Shown: piece after piece, positions 49,092 to 57,514 of the stretch
Layout of the letters: each line of letters begins with the position of its first letter
Position numbering within the stretch: position 1 is the stretch's first letter
DNA from: Sphingomonas glacialis
GTDB taxonomy: Bacteria; Pseudomonadota; Alphaproteobacteria; Sphingomonadales; Sphingomonadaceae
Direction of reading: 5' to 3'
Assembly: GCF_006439055.1 (NCBI RefSeq)
Contig: NZ_RCZC01000003.1
Span: 372,001 to 436,000, forward strand
Length of the DNA: 64,000 nucleotides
The notes under the pieces: generated by a model
The model's database searches: none
What the model was told of the DNA's origin: nothing
Seen by the model: the letters and a program-made list of their open reading frames with translations, nothing else
Made by a program: the position numbers and the translations under genes

Positions 49092-50361
49092 AATGTGCGG
49101 CCACCATTCCGTCGCCGCGCTCGCTTTCATCGATCGGCACGATCACCGGGATCAGCAGGTGGATCGCCAGCAGCGCCGCCAGATACGACCCCGCACAGAT
49201 CGTCAGCGCGGGCGCGTAGCCCCAGCCGTGTGCGAGCGCATAGGCCTGGAACTGGATCATCCCGATCGAACAGAGATTGCCGCAGAACGCCGCGATCCCG
49301 ATGCGCGAGCCGACCGAGCGCGCCGGGGTGATGTCGGTCGTCACGCCGAACACGTTGGTCGAGAAGCCCTGATGCGCGAACAGCACGAGGCCGAGCAGAA
49401 ACGCCGCGCTCCACGGGCTCGACACCGATTGGACGAACACCACCGGCAGGACGAGCAAGGCATAGCCCAGCATCGCGGTCTTCCGAGCGCGGTTGACGCT
49501 CCACCCCATCGCCATCAGCCGCGATGGCAGGAAGCCGCCGGTCAAAGCGCCACACGCCGCGAGCACATAGACCAAAGCCACCGGCAGCCCGAGCGTACCC
49601 TGCGGCAGCCCGAACAGCCGGTGGAACAGATCGGGCAGCCACAGCAGCATGAAGAACCACACTTGATCCGACAGCACCTTGGCGATTGCGATCGCGGCGG
49701 TCTCGCGGCTGCGCAGCACGCTGAGCCACGGCACCGGCGCCGGCGCGACCGCGTCGAGCGCGACCGGCTTGATGCGGATCGCGAACCACACGACGACCCA
49801 GACGACGCCCAGCCCGCCCGCAAGCAGGAACGCCGCCTGCCAGCCGAACGCCACCGCCAGCGCGGGAATGAACAGTGGCGTGACGATCGCGCCGATATTG
49901 GGCGCGGTATTGCCGATGCCGAGCGCGATCTGGCGGTCCTTGTGGTTGAAATAGGTCGCCGCCGATTTGACCGCCGCCGGCGTGCCGACCGATTCGGCGA
50001 TCCCCAGCACGATGCGCGCGGCGAAGAAGGCGGGGACCGAGGTGGCAAAGGCATGCGCCATGCCGGCGAGGCTCCAGATCAGCACGCCGAGCGCGAAACC
50101 GAGCCGCAAGCCGACGCGGTCGAGGAACCAGCCCGTGCCGAGAAAGGCGAAGGCGGTCGCGATCTGAAAGGCGGTGCCCATATTGGCATAGTCCTGATCG
50201 GACCATTGGAACTGCGCCTCGAGCGTCGGTTTCAGCAGCGCGAGAATCTGCCGATCGACATAATTGAGCATCACCGCGACGAACACCATCGCGACGATGA
50301 TCCAGCGTGCTGCGCCGCCCCTGATTGGCCCCTTGATTGCCCCCCTGATTGCCATTGCCAT
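49090..50361 (-). CDS. MFS transporter, ExuT/ACS-family, second copy
   Basis: 423-residue 12-helix symporter with the family hallmark NYVDRQILALLKPTLEAQFQW and GIAESVGTPAAVKSAATYFNHKDR; SVNRARKTAMLGYALL is the central-loop motif. It is a paralogue of the transporter at 25616 but belongs to the second island: an operator of the second type lies 21-34 bp upstream. The last codon and stop abut repeat family C. Substrate is probably an anionic sugar or sugar derivative; a sulfonated sugar would fit the neighbours (inference). Confidence 0.86.
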   Translation of the reverse strand: MAMAIRGAIKGPIRGGAARWIIVAMVFVAVMLNYVDRQILALLKPTLEAQFQWSDQDYANMGTAFQIATAFAFLGTGWFLDRVGLRLGFALGVLIWSLAGMAHAFATSVPAFFAARIVLGIAESVGTPAAVKSAATYFNHKDRQIALGIGNTAPNIGAIVTPLFIPALAVAFGWQAAFLLAGGLGVVWVVVWFAIRIKPVALDAVAPAPVPWLSVLRSRETAAIAIAKVLSDQVWFFMLLWLPDLFHRLFGLPQGTLGLPVALVYVLAACGALTGGFLPSRLMAMGWSVNRARKTAMLGYALLVLPVVFVQSVSSPWSAAFLLGLVLFAHQGFSTNVFGVTTDITPARSVGSRIGIAAFCGNLCSIGMIQFQAYALAHGWGYAPALTICAGSYLAALLAIHLLIPVIVPIDESERGDGMVAAH

Positions 50362-50381
50362 CCACTCCCGTCATTTTTGTG

Positions 50382-50395
50382 CGACAGCGTTGTCA
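50382..50395. promoter_or_regulatory. Palindromic operator, second regulon site 3 (MFS/YeiH divergent region)
   Basis: CGACAGCGTTGTCA, 12 of 14 matches to the palindrome TGACAACGTTGTCA. It is 21 bp upstream of the MFS start and 129 bp upstream of the YeiH start. Read on the minus strand, CTGACA at its edge could be the MFS -35. Confidence 0.6.
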
Positions 50396-50427
50396 GATCG
50401 AGGGCGCTTGCGCTAGACCCCACGCTC

Positions 50428-50522
50428 CGTCACCCCGGCCTTGTGCCGGGGTCCACCGCGCCGCAAATACTCGCAGGCGCGGTGTGCGGCACGGTGGATG
50501 CCGGAACAAGTCCGGCATGACG
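50428..50522. repeat. Palindromic repeat family A, copy 3 (MFS-YeiH divergent region)
   Basis: About 95 bp: left arm CGTCACCCCGGCCTTGTGCC, centre with GTCCACCGCGCCGCA facing TGCGGCACGGTGGA, and a diverged right arm GCCGGAACAAGTCCGGCATG. It ends one base before the first possible YeiH start codon, so it forms the entire leader of that gene. Confidence 0.88.
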
Positions 50523-50523
50523 G

Positions 50524-51606
50524 ATGGGAAGAATGGCGAGCAAATACCCGAAACGTCCGCTCCCGATGGCTGCCGATCTCTATGGCGACCTGTATGGCGA
50601 TATCGAAGCAGCGCCCAAGCATGAGTGGCGCGGCTATGTCCCCGGGCTTGTGGTGGTGGCGATGGGCACGCTCGCCGCTGGGTTCCTGTCGGATCATTAC
50701 GGCGTGCCGCTGACGCTGATGGCGCTGCTGATCGGCCTTGCGCTCAATTTTCTCAGCGCCGACACGCGGTTGACGCCGGGGCTTGCCTTCGCCTCGCGCT
50801 CGCTGTTGCGCTGGGGGATCGTGCTCGTCGGGGTGCGGATCACCTTCGGGCAGATCGTCGCGCTGGGGCCGGTCGCGTTGCTGTGCGTCGTGCTGATCGT
50901 CGCGCTGACGATGGGGGCGGGGATCCTCGCCGCGCGGCGCTTCGGCTTCGATACGGCGTTCGGTATCCTGGCGGGCGGATCGGTCGCGATCTGCGGCGCG
51001 AGCGCGGCGATGGCGCTGGCGACGACGCTCGGCGAGAAGCGCACGACGCAGGCGCAACTGACGCTGGTGCTGGTCGGCATCTCGGCGATGAGCGCGAGCG
51101 CGATGATGCTCTATCCGCTCGTCGCGCACGCGTTCCACATGAGCGATCTCAAGGCCGGCTTCCTGCTCGGCGCGGCGATCCACGACGTCGCGCAGGCGCT
51201 CGGCGCGGGCTATTCCTATTCGGACGGCGCGGGCGGGATCGCCGCGATCGTCAAGCTGACGCGCGTGGCGCTGCTCGCGCCGGTGCTCGCGGTCGTGGCG
51301 ATGGGCCTCGCGCGTTGGGGCGGCGGGGGCGAGGGCGCCGCGAAGGGGCCGGGCGTGCCGTGGTTCGTGATCGGCTTCTTCGTGCTCGCGGGGATCAACT
51401 CGTTCGGCGTGATCCCGCCGATCGTCGCGAGCGGTGCCGAGAAGGCCGCCGCGGCGATGCTCGCGACCGCGGTGACCGCGACTGCGATCCGCTCGCCGCT
51501 CGCGCAATTGCTCGAGGCGGGCCCCAAGCCGCTGCTGGTGATCCTGATCGCGACGCTGGTGGCGTTCGGCCTGGCGCTGGCGGCAGCCCTTCTGCTGATC
51601 GGCTGA
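50524..51606 (+). CDS. YeiH-family putative sulfate/sulfite exporter
   Basis: 360-residue, about 10-helix membrane protein of the YeiH (UPF0324) family. Family blocks are YGVPLTLMALLIGLALNFLS, GLAFASRSLLRWGIVLVGVRI, GGSVAICGASAAMALATTLG, LLGAAIHDVAQALGAGYS and IVKLTRVALLAPVL. Members are annotated as putative sulfate exporters and often accompany sulfonate-degradation genes, where they would export sulfite or sulfate. This fits the SsuD-like monooxygenase in the same island. The start is uncertain (50524, 50533 or a later ATG at the MAADLYGD segment); it directly follows a family A repeat. Confidence 0.86.
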   Translation: MGRMASKYPKRPLPMAADLYGDLYGDIEAAPKHEWRGYVPGLVVVAMGTLAAGFLSDHYGVPLTLMALLIGLALNFLSADTRLTPGLAFASRSLLRWGIVLVGVRITFGQIVALGPVALLCVVLIVALTMGAGILAARRFGFDTAFGILAGGSVAICGASAAMALATTLGEKRTTQAQLTLVLVGISAMSASAMMLYPLVAHAFHMSDLKAGFLLGAAIHDVAQALGAGYSYSDGAGGIAAIVKLTRVALLAPVLAVVAMGLARWGGGGEGAAKGPGVPWFVIGFFVLAGINSFGVIPPIVASGAEKAAAAMLATAVTATAIRSPLAQLLEAGPKPLLVILIATLVAFGLALAAALLLIG

Positions 51607-51612
51607 CGGCGC

Positions 51613-51755
51613 CTCCCCTCCCTGGAAGGGAGGGGATCGAGGGGTGGGTTGCTCGCAATGGGAACGTCACGCCCGCCCCAGACCGACCCACCCCCAGCCC
51701 CTCCCTTCCAGGGAGGGGAGCGGCTATCCTCCGACCCCTCCCTTCCAGAGAGAGG
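51613..51755. repeat. Palindromic repeat family B, copy 2 with an extra partial arm
   Basis: CTCCCCTCCCTGGAAGGGAG at the left; CCCAGACCGACCCACCCCCA plus CCCTCCCTTCCAGGGAGGGG at 51675-51720; then a degenerate third arm (CCCCTCCCTTCCAGAGAGAG) to 51755. It lies between the convergent YeiH and lacI genes, where it may also stop transcription from both sides. Confidence 0.83.
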
Positions 51756-51760
51756 AGCGG

Positions 51761-52765
51761 CTACGCGCCGACCGGCCCGGTCGATTCGCGCACGATCAGT
51801 TCGAACGCCACTTCGCGCCGCTCGATCGGCGCGTCGGCGGGGCTGAGCAGCAGATCGGCCGCCTGATACGCCATCTCGCGCGTCGGCTGCCGGATCGTGG
51901 TGAGCGGCGGCCAGACGAAGCCCGCCAGCGTGGTATCGTCGAACCCGGCGACCGACAATTGCCCCGGCACCGTCAGCCCGCGGCGATGCGCGACGGTCAG
52001 CACGCCCGCCGCCATATCGTCGCTCGATGCGAAGATCGCGGTCGGCGGCACGGCGAGCGCGAGCAATTCCTCCGCCGCCTGCGCGCCCGAGGCGAAGTCA
52101 TAGCTGCCCTCGCGCACCAGGATCGGATCGAGCGGCAACCCCTCCTGCCCGAGCGCGCGCGCATAGCCGCGCATCCGCTGCCCGCTGGTCGCATAGCTCG
52201 GATGCCCGGCGATGAAGCCGATCCGGCGATGGCCGAGCTCGAGCAGATGCGTTGTCATCACCCGCGCCGCGCGCTCATTGTCGATAAAGGTCGAGCTCGC
52301 CAGATCGACCGCACTGCCCGGCGAGACGCGGACGAAGCGCACGCCGCGCCGTTCGAGCAATTCGAGCACCTGCGGATGGTCCGACACCGGCGGGGTCAGG
52401 ATCAGCCCATCGACATGCGTCGCATCGACCAGATTCTCGATATCGTCGAGCAGCGTGGCGGCATTGCGGTCATAGGGTTGCGCGATCATCCGCACCCCGT
52501 CCTGTGCGCAGCGGTCGCGGATCCCCGACTGCATCTCATAGACGTAATAGGGGCTCGGATTGTCGCAGATCAGCGCAATCTGGAAGCTGCGCTTGCCCGC
52601 GAGCGAGCGCGCCGCGGTGCTCGGGCGGAAGTTGAGCTCGGCGACCGCGGCCTCGACCTTGGCGCGCGTCTCGGTCCCGACATAGCGCTCCTTGTTGAGG
52701 ACGCGCGAGACGGTCTTGATCGACACCCCCGAGACTCGCGATACGTCCTTGATCGTCACGCGCAA
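51761..52765 (-). CDS. LacI-family transcriptional regulator of the second island
   Basis: 334 residues from a TTG start. Helix-turn-helix VTIKDVSRVSGVSIKTVSRVLN near the N-terminus (residues 3-24; split here in the usual DVSxxSGVSxxTVSRVLN form), hinge RPSTAARSLAGKR, then the sugar-sensing domain FQIALICDNPSPYYVYEMQ to IFASSDDMAAGVLTVAHRRG and VAGFDDTTLAGFVWPPLTTIRQP. TTG 52765 has GGGGAG 8 nt upstream; GTG 52759 is an alternative. It ends the second island and is the obvious candidate to bind the TGACAACGTTGTCA-like sites (inference). It is a paralogue of the regulator at 30918. Confidence 0.88.
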   Translation of the reverse strand: MRVTIKDVSRVSGVSIKTVSRVLNKERYVGTETRAKVEAAVAELNFRPSTAARSLAGKRSFQIALICDNPSPYYVYEMQSGIRDRCAQDGVRMIAQPYDRNAATLLDDIENLVDATHVDGLILTPPVSDHPQVLELLERRGVRFVRVSPGSAVDLASSTFIDNERAARVMTTHLLELGHRRIGFIAGHPSYATSGQRMRGYARALGQEGLPLDPILVREGSYDFASGAQAAEELLALAVPPTAIFASSDDMAAGVLTVAHRRGLTVPGQLSVAGFDDTTLAGFVWPPLTTIRQPTREMAYQAADLLLSPADAPIERREVAFELIVRESTGPVGA

Positions 52766-52783
52766 AATGCCGGCTCCCCGTTG

Positions 52784-52810
52784 CCCTGCTGCGGGTGTGC
52801 CGCAGCAGGG
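52784..52810 (-). terminator. Perfect stem-loop downstream of phoD
   Basis: CCCTGCTGCGG (52784-52794) and CCGCAGCAGGG (52800-52810) form a perfect 11-bp stem with a 5-nt loop, in the 81-bp gap between phoD and lacI (same strand). No T-run follows in either direction, so it may be a terminator or a protein-binding palindrome at the lacI promoter. Confidence 0.5.
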
Positions 52811-52846
52811 CCGGGTCGGCAATACGCATCCGCCCCGAGCGACGGC

Positions 52847-54472
52847 TTATGCCATCGTGTTGCGGCCGCGTTCGATCGTCGCGGTGTGTCCGACGCTGGC
52901 GGTGGTGTTCGCCGCCTTGATCGTCTCCACCATGATCCAGTCGTTGCTCGCCTTGGCCGGCGTCAGCGTCATCGCCATATAGCCGCGGCGCGAGGTGTCG
53001 CACCATTTGAGCTCGGGATTGGCGCGGACCAAGGTCGCCGCGATCACCTTGGGATCGGTGCGTGTTGCGGCTTCGTAGCCGGGCGAGCTGACCGCGTGGC
53101 CGGCGAATTCGACGCCGGCGGCCTTGCCGTCCTGCCCGAGATCGTACGCCCAGGCATTGTGGCTGTCGCCCGACAGCACGATCAAATTCGCGCCGAGTGC
53201 CTGCGCGCCCTTGAGGAAGCGCGCCCGCGCCGCGGGATAGCCGCCCCAATTGTCGTAGTTGAACGGCAGGCCCGCCTTGGCGGCGGCGACGCCGGCGAGG
53301 ATGTAGTTCTTCGCCCGCGCGGGGGCATCGGGCGCGACCCAGCTCAGCGCGTCCTGCGGCATCATCGTCTCGCCCATGATCGTGCCGAAGCCGACCACCT
53401 GCCAGCGCTGACCGGTGCGGACCGATTGCGCCATCGCATGGCTGAGCCAGCTTTCCTGCTGGCTGCCCATCATCGTCACCGCCGGATCCATCCAGGCGCC
53501 GTTGCGGAACGCCTTCAGCGCGGCGGTGGGATCGGCTTCCTTGAACAGCGGCGCGACATCGGGCTGCTTGGTGCGCGCGAGGAGGCGCGTCTCGGTGCGG
53601 AACAGCGTGGCGAGCGTGCCGATCTCATATGCCTTCCACGGCTCGTCCGAGACCGGCATCCATTCGCGATACGCCTGGATCGACGCGGCACGGCGCGCAT
53701 TCCAGTCGCCTTCGTCGGCCTGGTGGTTCTCGGCGCCGCCTTCCCAGCTGTCATTGGCCGATTCGTGGTCGTCCCATTGCACGATCATCGGCAGCTTCTG
53801 GTGGAGCGCCTGCAGCGCCGGGTCGCTGCGATAGCTGGCATAGCGGATGCGATAGTCGGCGAGGTGGAGCAATTCGGTCGCGGGCAGGGGCACGCGTCCG
53901 GCGACCTGGTCCTTGAGCGCGGGATAGTCGCCCGTGCGATATTCGTAGAAATAGTCGCCGAGATGGATTGCGAGGTCGATGTCGTCACGTGCGGCGGCGT
54001 GCGCATAAGCGTTGAAAAAGCCATAGGGCAGGTTCGAGCAGGAGAAGGTCGCGGTGCGGAAGCGATCGACCGGGCCGACCGGGAGCGTGCGCGTCGTGCC
54101 GACGGGCGAAAAGCTGCCGTCGGGGGCGACGAAGCGGTAGTGGTAGCGCGTTCCGGGCTTCAATCCGTCGACCGTGATCTTGGCGGTGAAATCGCGCCAC
54201 ACGCCCGTGATCTGCGATCCGCCCGCTGCGACGCGTGCGAAATCGGGCGTTTCGGACAGTTCGACGCGGACCTCGGCGGTGTCGCCGGCAGCGGGGACAT
54301 AGCGCGTCCACAGCAGCATCGAATCCGCGCCCGGTTCGCCGCTTGCGACGGCATGGGTGAAGCCACGCGCCGAGGCGACCGACGGCGTCTGCGCGAAGCC
54401 CGGCACGGCAAAGGCGCCGATCCCGAGCGAGCCGGTCAGCAGGAAGGAGCGACGGTCGATACGGATGGTCAT
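52847..54472 (-). CDS. phoD: Alkaline phosphatase D family protein
   Basis: 541 residues with a twin-arginine-like signal (RIDRRSFLLTGSLGIGAFAVPG). An N-terminal fibronectin-like domain (PGTRYHYRFVAPDGSFSPVG) precedes the PhoD metallophosphatase core: FSCSNLPYGFFNAY, LAIHLGDYFYEY (metal-binding Asp), VQWDDHESANDSWEGGAENH and VLSGDSHNAWA. It would hydrolyse phosphodiesters/monoesters in the periplasm. No Pho box was recognised in the 99-bp divergent gap to the glycosyltransferase gene. Relation to the sulfonate-like island is unclear. Confidence 0.92.
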   Translation of the reverse strand: MTIRIDRRSFLLTGSLGIGAFAVPGFAQTPSVASARGFTHAVASGEPGADSMLLWTRYVPAAGDTAEVRVELSETPDFARVAAGGSQITGVWRDFTAKITVDGLKPGTRYHYRFVAPDGSFSPVGTTRTLPVGPVDRFRTATFSCSNLPYGFFNAYAHAAARDDIDLAIHLGDYFYEYRTGDYPALKDQVAGRVPLPATELLHLADYRIRYASYRSDPALQALHQKLPMIVQWDDHESANDSWEGGAENHQADEGDWNARRAASIQAYREWMPVSDEPWKAYEIGTLATLFRTETRLLARTKQPDVAPLFKEADPTAALKAFRNGAWMDPAVTMMGSQQESWLSHAMAQSVRTGQRWQVVGFGTIMGETMMPQDALSWVAPDAPARAKNYILAGVAAAKAGLPFNYDNWGGYPAARARFLKGAQALGANLIVLSGDSHNAWAYDLGQDGKAAGVEFAGHAVSSPGYEAATRTDPKVIAATLVRANPELKWCDTSRRGYMAMTLTPAKASNDWIMVETIKAANTTASVGHTATIERGRNTMA

Positions 54473-54571
54473 GCGCGGGTCTCCAAAAGGTAGCGATCCC
54501 CTGCCACCGGGATATGGCGCGTTCGTGACAGCGGCTATCCCGCGGCGTATGCCGCGCCGATGGGGGGCTCC

Positions 54572-56002
54572 ATGACAGAACCGATGGCACTGCCGTGGCG
54601 CTGGCTGGCGGCCGCGCTGATGGTGTTCGTCGCGCTCGCGCTGCTTCACCCGATCGACCATGACGAAAGCCAATATGTCGCCGCCGCTATGCTCAGCGCG
54701 CACGGTGATCTGCCGTATCGCGACTATCCCTATCTCCAGACGCCGCTCCAGCCGCTGCTCTTCGCGCCGATCGCCTGGGCGGCGGGATGGCATGCCTGGC
54801 TCGCGCTGCGGCTGACCAATGCGCTGCTCGGTGTTTGCATCCTCGGCTGCGTCTGGCGCGCGGCGCGTGAGGCGGGGGTGGGGGCAGGCGCCGCGCTGGC
54901 AGCGGCAGCGTTGCTCGGCGCGTGCGACATACTGTTGTTCAGCATCTCGACCGCGCGCAACGATGCGCTGCCAGCGGCCTTGCTCGCCGCGGCGCTGATC
55001 CCGATCGTGCGCGCGCAACGGGGCGGGGCGACGCGGGCAGCGGCGGTGTTGGTCGGGGTGCTGCTTGCGGCGGCGGCGGCGGCGAAGCTGTCCTACGCGT
55101 TCCCGGCAGCGGCCTATGGCGGCTACGCGCTGTTCGACCGGCGGCATCAACCGCTGTCGGTGGTGCTCGGCGCGGTGCCGGTGGTGGGATTGGTGGCGTG
55201 GAGCTGGGCGCTTGCACCCGACGCGTTCGTGTTCGGGACGATCACCTTTCCGGCGGTGGCGCCCGCCGAATTCTACGCCGATCGGCCGTGGAAGCTCTCG
55301 CTGCTCGGCAAGGCGGTCGACACGCTCAAATTCCTCGCACTGGGGCCGGCCTTGCTGGCGCTGGTCGTCATCCGCAGGCGGCTGTGGCGGCCGGGCGTGC
55401 TCGAGCTTGTGCTGGTCGCGGGGCTGGTCGCCGCGCTGCTGCCGCTGCCGACATGGCGGCAATATCTGCTGCCGGCGCTGCCGCCGTTGTTCGTGCTGCT
55501 CGCGCTCGAATGGCAGCGTGCGCGCCCTGCGCGCTGGATGCGGGCGCTGGTCGCAGTGACGCTCGGTGCCGGGCTTGCCCCGACGCTGATCACGGCGATA
55601 CAGTCGCGCGGCGCAACTTCGCTGCCGGCGGCGCTGAGCGAGGCGCGCGCGATCGGGGCTGCGCTCGATCGGGCGGGCGTGCGGGATGGCGTCGCGACGC
55701 TCTCGCCGCAATTCCTCGGCGCGACGCACGCGTTGCCCGATCGCCGGTTCGCGACCGGTCCCTTCTATTTCCGGAGCCACGCCTTGCTTCCCGCGGACCG
55801 CGAAGCCGCGATGCACCTCGTCTCGGCGGATCGCCTCGCCGCGGTAGACCGATCGCCGCCCGCGACGGTCCTGGTCGGCGGCGAAGGCGGCTGGAGCAGC
55901 GGCGATGTCGCGCTCGATGCCCGGCTCGAGGAGTGGGCGCGAACGCGGCAGTATCGCGCGGTGCCGCTCGATAGTGCGCGCTTCCGACTGTACATTCGGT
56001 AA
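54572..56002 (+). CDS. GT-C-like membrane glycosyltransferase (ArnT/PMT-like) 1
   Basis: 476 residues, about ten hydrophobic helices. The first periplasmic loop carries the acidic motif HPIDHDESQYVAAAML followed by GDLPYRDYPYLQTPLQP, the usual layout of polyprenyl-phosphate-sugar-dependent glycosyltransferases related to GT39/GT83. The C-terminal soluble tail is about 120 residues. ATG 54572 (after GGGGGG) is preferred over 54560. It is divergent from phoD, and a paralogue follows 45 bp later. Acceptor and sugar are unknown. Confidence 0.8.
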   Translation: MTEPMALPWRWLAAALMVFVALALLHPIDHDESQYVAAAMLSAHGDLPYRDYPYLQTPLQPLLFAPIAWAAGWHAWLALRLTNALLGVCILGCVWRAAREAGVGAGAALAAAALLGACDILLFSISTARNDALPAALLAAALIPIVRAQRGGATRAAAVLVGVLLAAAAAAKLSYAFPAAAYGGYALFDRRHQPLSVVLGAVPVVGLVAWSWALAPDAFVFGTITFPAVAPAEFYADRPWKLSLLGKAVDTLKFLALGPALLALVVIRRRLWRPGVLELVLVAGLVAALLPLPTWRQYLLPALPPLFVLLALEWQRARPARWMRALVAVTLGAGLAPTLITAIQSRGATSLPAALSEARAIGAALDRAGVRDGVATLSPQFLGATHALPDRRFATGPFYFRSHALLPADREAAMHLVSADRLAAVDRSPPATVLVGGEGGWSSGDVALDARLEEWARTRQYRAVPLDSARFRLYIR

Positions 56003-56047
56003 CATTCGCGCCCTCGTTTCGCCCGAATGCCCCGTTAGCCCGAGGCC

Positions 56048-57514
56048 GTGCCGGATATTGCCGCTTCCACCTTCCGGTCCGCCATGCCCATGCCGCGCTG
56101 GGTCATGCTGTTCGCGGTCGCCTTGCTCGTCAGGGCGCTGACCTTCGGCAACCCGATCCTCCATGTCGACGAAGAATTCTATTTCGCGACCGCGCAGGCG
56201 ATCGCGCACGGGGCGATCCCCTATGTCGATGTGTGGGACCGTAAGCCGGTCGGGCTGTTCCTGCTCTATGTGCCGGCCGCCGCCCTGGGGCTTCCGCTCG
56301 GCATCTGGGCGTATCAGGCGCTGGCGCTGGCGAGCGTTACCGCGACCGCGACGCTGATCGCGCGGCTGGCGGATCGTGCGGGCTGGGCGAAGGGCGCACT
56401 GCCAGCCGCGATCGCCTATCTGCTGTGGCTCAATCTGCTCGAAGGCGAGGGCGGGCAGACCCCGGTCTTCTACAATCTGCTGATGGTCAGCGCGGCGAGC
56501 CTGCTCGCGCCGCGGCCAGACGATGCCGCGCAGGCGAGGCGCCGCTTCGTGCAGGGGTGCGCCGCGCTCGCGCTGGTCGGGCTGGCGTTGCAGATCAAAT
56601 ATACCGTGGTGTTCGAAGGGCTGTTCTTCGGCCTGTGGTGGATGTGGCGCGAATGGCGGCTCGGCCAGCGCTGGTGGCGCGTAGCGCTGTTGGCGGTCCC
56701 GCTCGCGGCGCTCGCCGCGCTGCCGACGCTTGCGGCACTGGCGTGGTTCTGGGCGCACGGGCATGGCGACGCCTTCGTCTATGCCAATTTCGCCTCGATC
56801 GGCGCGCGCGGTGGCGATCCGATCACGCACGAGCTCGGCAATCTCGCACTGATGCTGTTGATCCTTTCACCGCTGATCGCGATGGCGATCCTCGCCGCGC
56901 GCTGCCCGAGCACCGAAGCCACGCGGTGGCCGCTGCGGCGCTGGCTGTTCGGCTGGGCGATCGTCGCAGGGCTCGGCGTGTTGGTGTTCCGCGGCTATTT
57001 CGATCATTATGCCTTGCCGCTGCTGGTGCCGCTGTGCGTCTGCGCGGCGGGGTTCTTCGCCCAGCATTACCGTGCGATCCGGGTGCGTGCGCCGCTGCTG
57101 ATCGTCGTCCTGCTCGCCTCGCAGGTCGTTTTGCTGGTCAAGCGGCACGAGCGCGGGACACCCGCGCAATTCGCGGCGATCACGCGGTCGATCGGGCACG
57201 GTCCGGGGTGTCTCTATGTCTTCTCGGGATCGCCGATGCTCTATCCGATGGCGGATCGCTGCATGCTGACGCGCTACCGCTTCCCGCGCCATATCGGCCA
57301 GGCGCGCGAGCGCGGCGCGATCGGCGCGGACCAACAGAGCGAGCTCGAACGGATCCTCGCGCTGCGGCCGGCGGTCGTCGTGCTCGGCGCGCGCTATCGC
57401 GGTGAGCGCGCCGAGCTGCGCGCGCTGTTCGAGCGCTATGTCGCCGCCCATTATCGCCAGCGCGCCGATCTGCCGCTCGGCGGCAGCCGGATCGCGGTTT
57501 ACGCGCTGCGCTGA
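56048..57514 (+). CDS. GT-C-like membrane glycosyltransferase 2
   Basis: 488 residues from a GTG start (ATG 56084 is an alternative). The topology is as in the preceding gene, with catalytic-type loop ILHVDEEFYFATAQAIAHG and PYVDVWDRKPVGLFLLY, several helices and a short soluble C-terminus ending GGSRIAVYALR. The tandem pair probably acts in one surface-glycan or lipid modification pathway. Its 3' end overlaps the convergent GT4 gene by 16 bp. Confidence 0.8.
   Translation: MPDIAASTFRSAMPMPRWVMLFAVALLVRALTFGNPILHVDEEFYFATAQAIAHGAIPYVDVWDRKPVGLFLLYVPAAALGLPLGIWAYQALALASVTATATLIARLADRAGWAKGALPAAIAYLLWLNLLEGEGGQTPVFYNLLMVSAASLLAPRPDDAAQARRRFVQGCAALALVGLALQIKYTVVFEGLFFGLWWMWREWRLGQRWWRVALLAVPLAALAALPTLAALAWFWAHGHGDAFVYANFASIGARGGDPITHELGNLALMLLILSPLIAMAILAARCPSTEATRWPLRRWLFGWAIVAGLGVLVFRGYFDHYALPLLVPLCVCAAGFFAQHYRAIRVRAPLLIVVLLASQVVLLVKRHERGTPAQFAAITRSIGHGPGCLYVFSGSPMLYPMADRCMLTRYRFPRHIGQARERGAIGADQQSELERILALRPAVVVLGARYRGERAELRALFERYVAAHYRQRADLPLGGSRIAVYALR

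Noticed and set aside
54530-54545. TGACAGCGGCTATC upstream of phoD as a second-regulon operator
   Set aside because: Only the left half fits; the right half of the palindrome is absent.
52847-56830. A single 1327-codon minus-strand frame covering phoD and the region opposite the glycosyltransferase genes
   Set aside because: Only the PhoD part (from ATG 54472) has recognisable domains and a signal peptide; the rest is antisense to clear glycosyltransferase genes.
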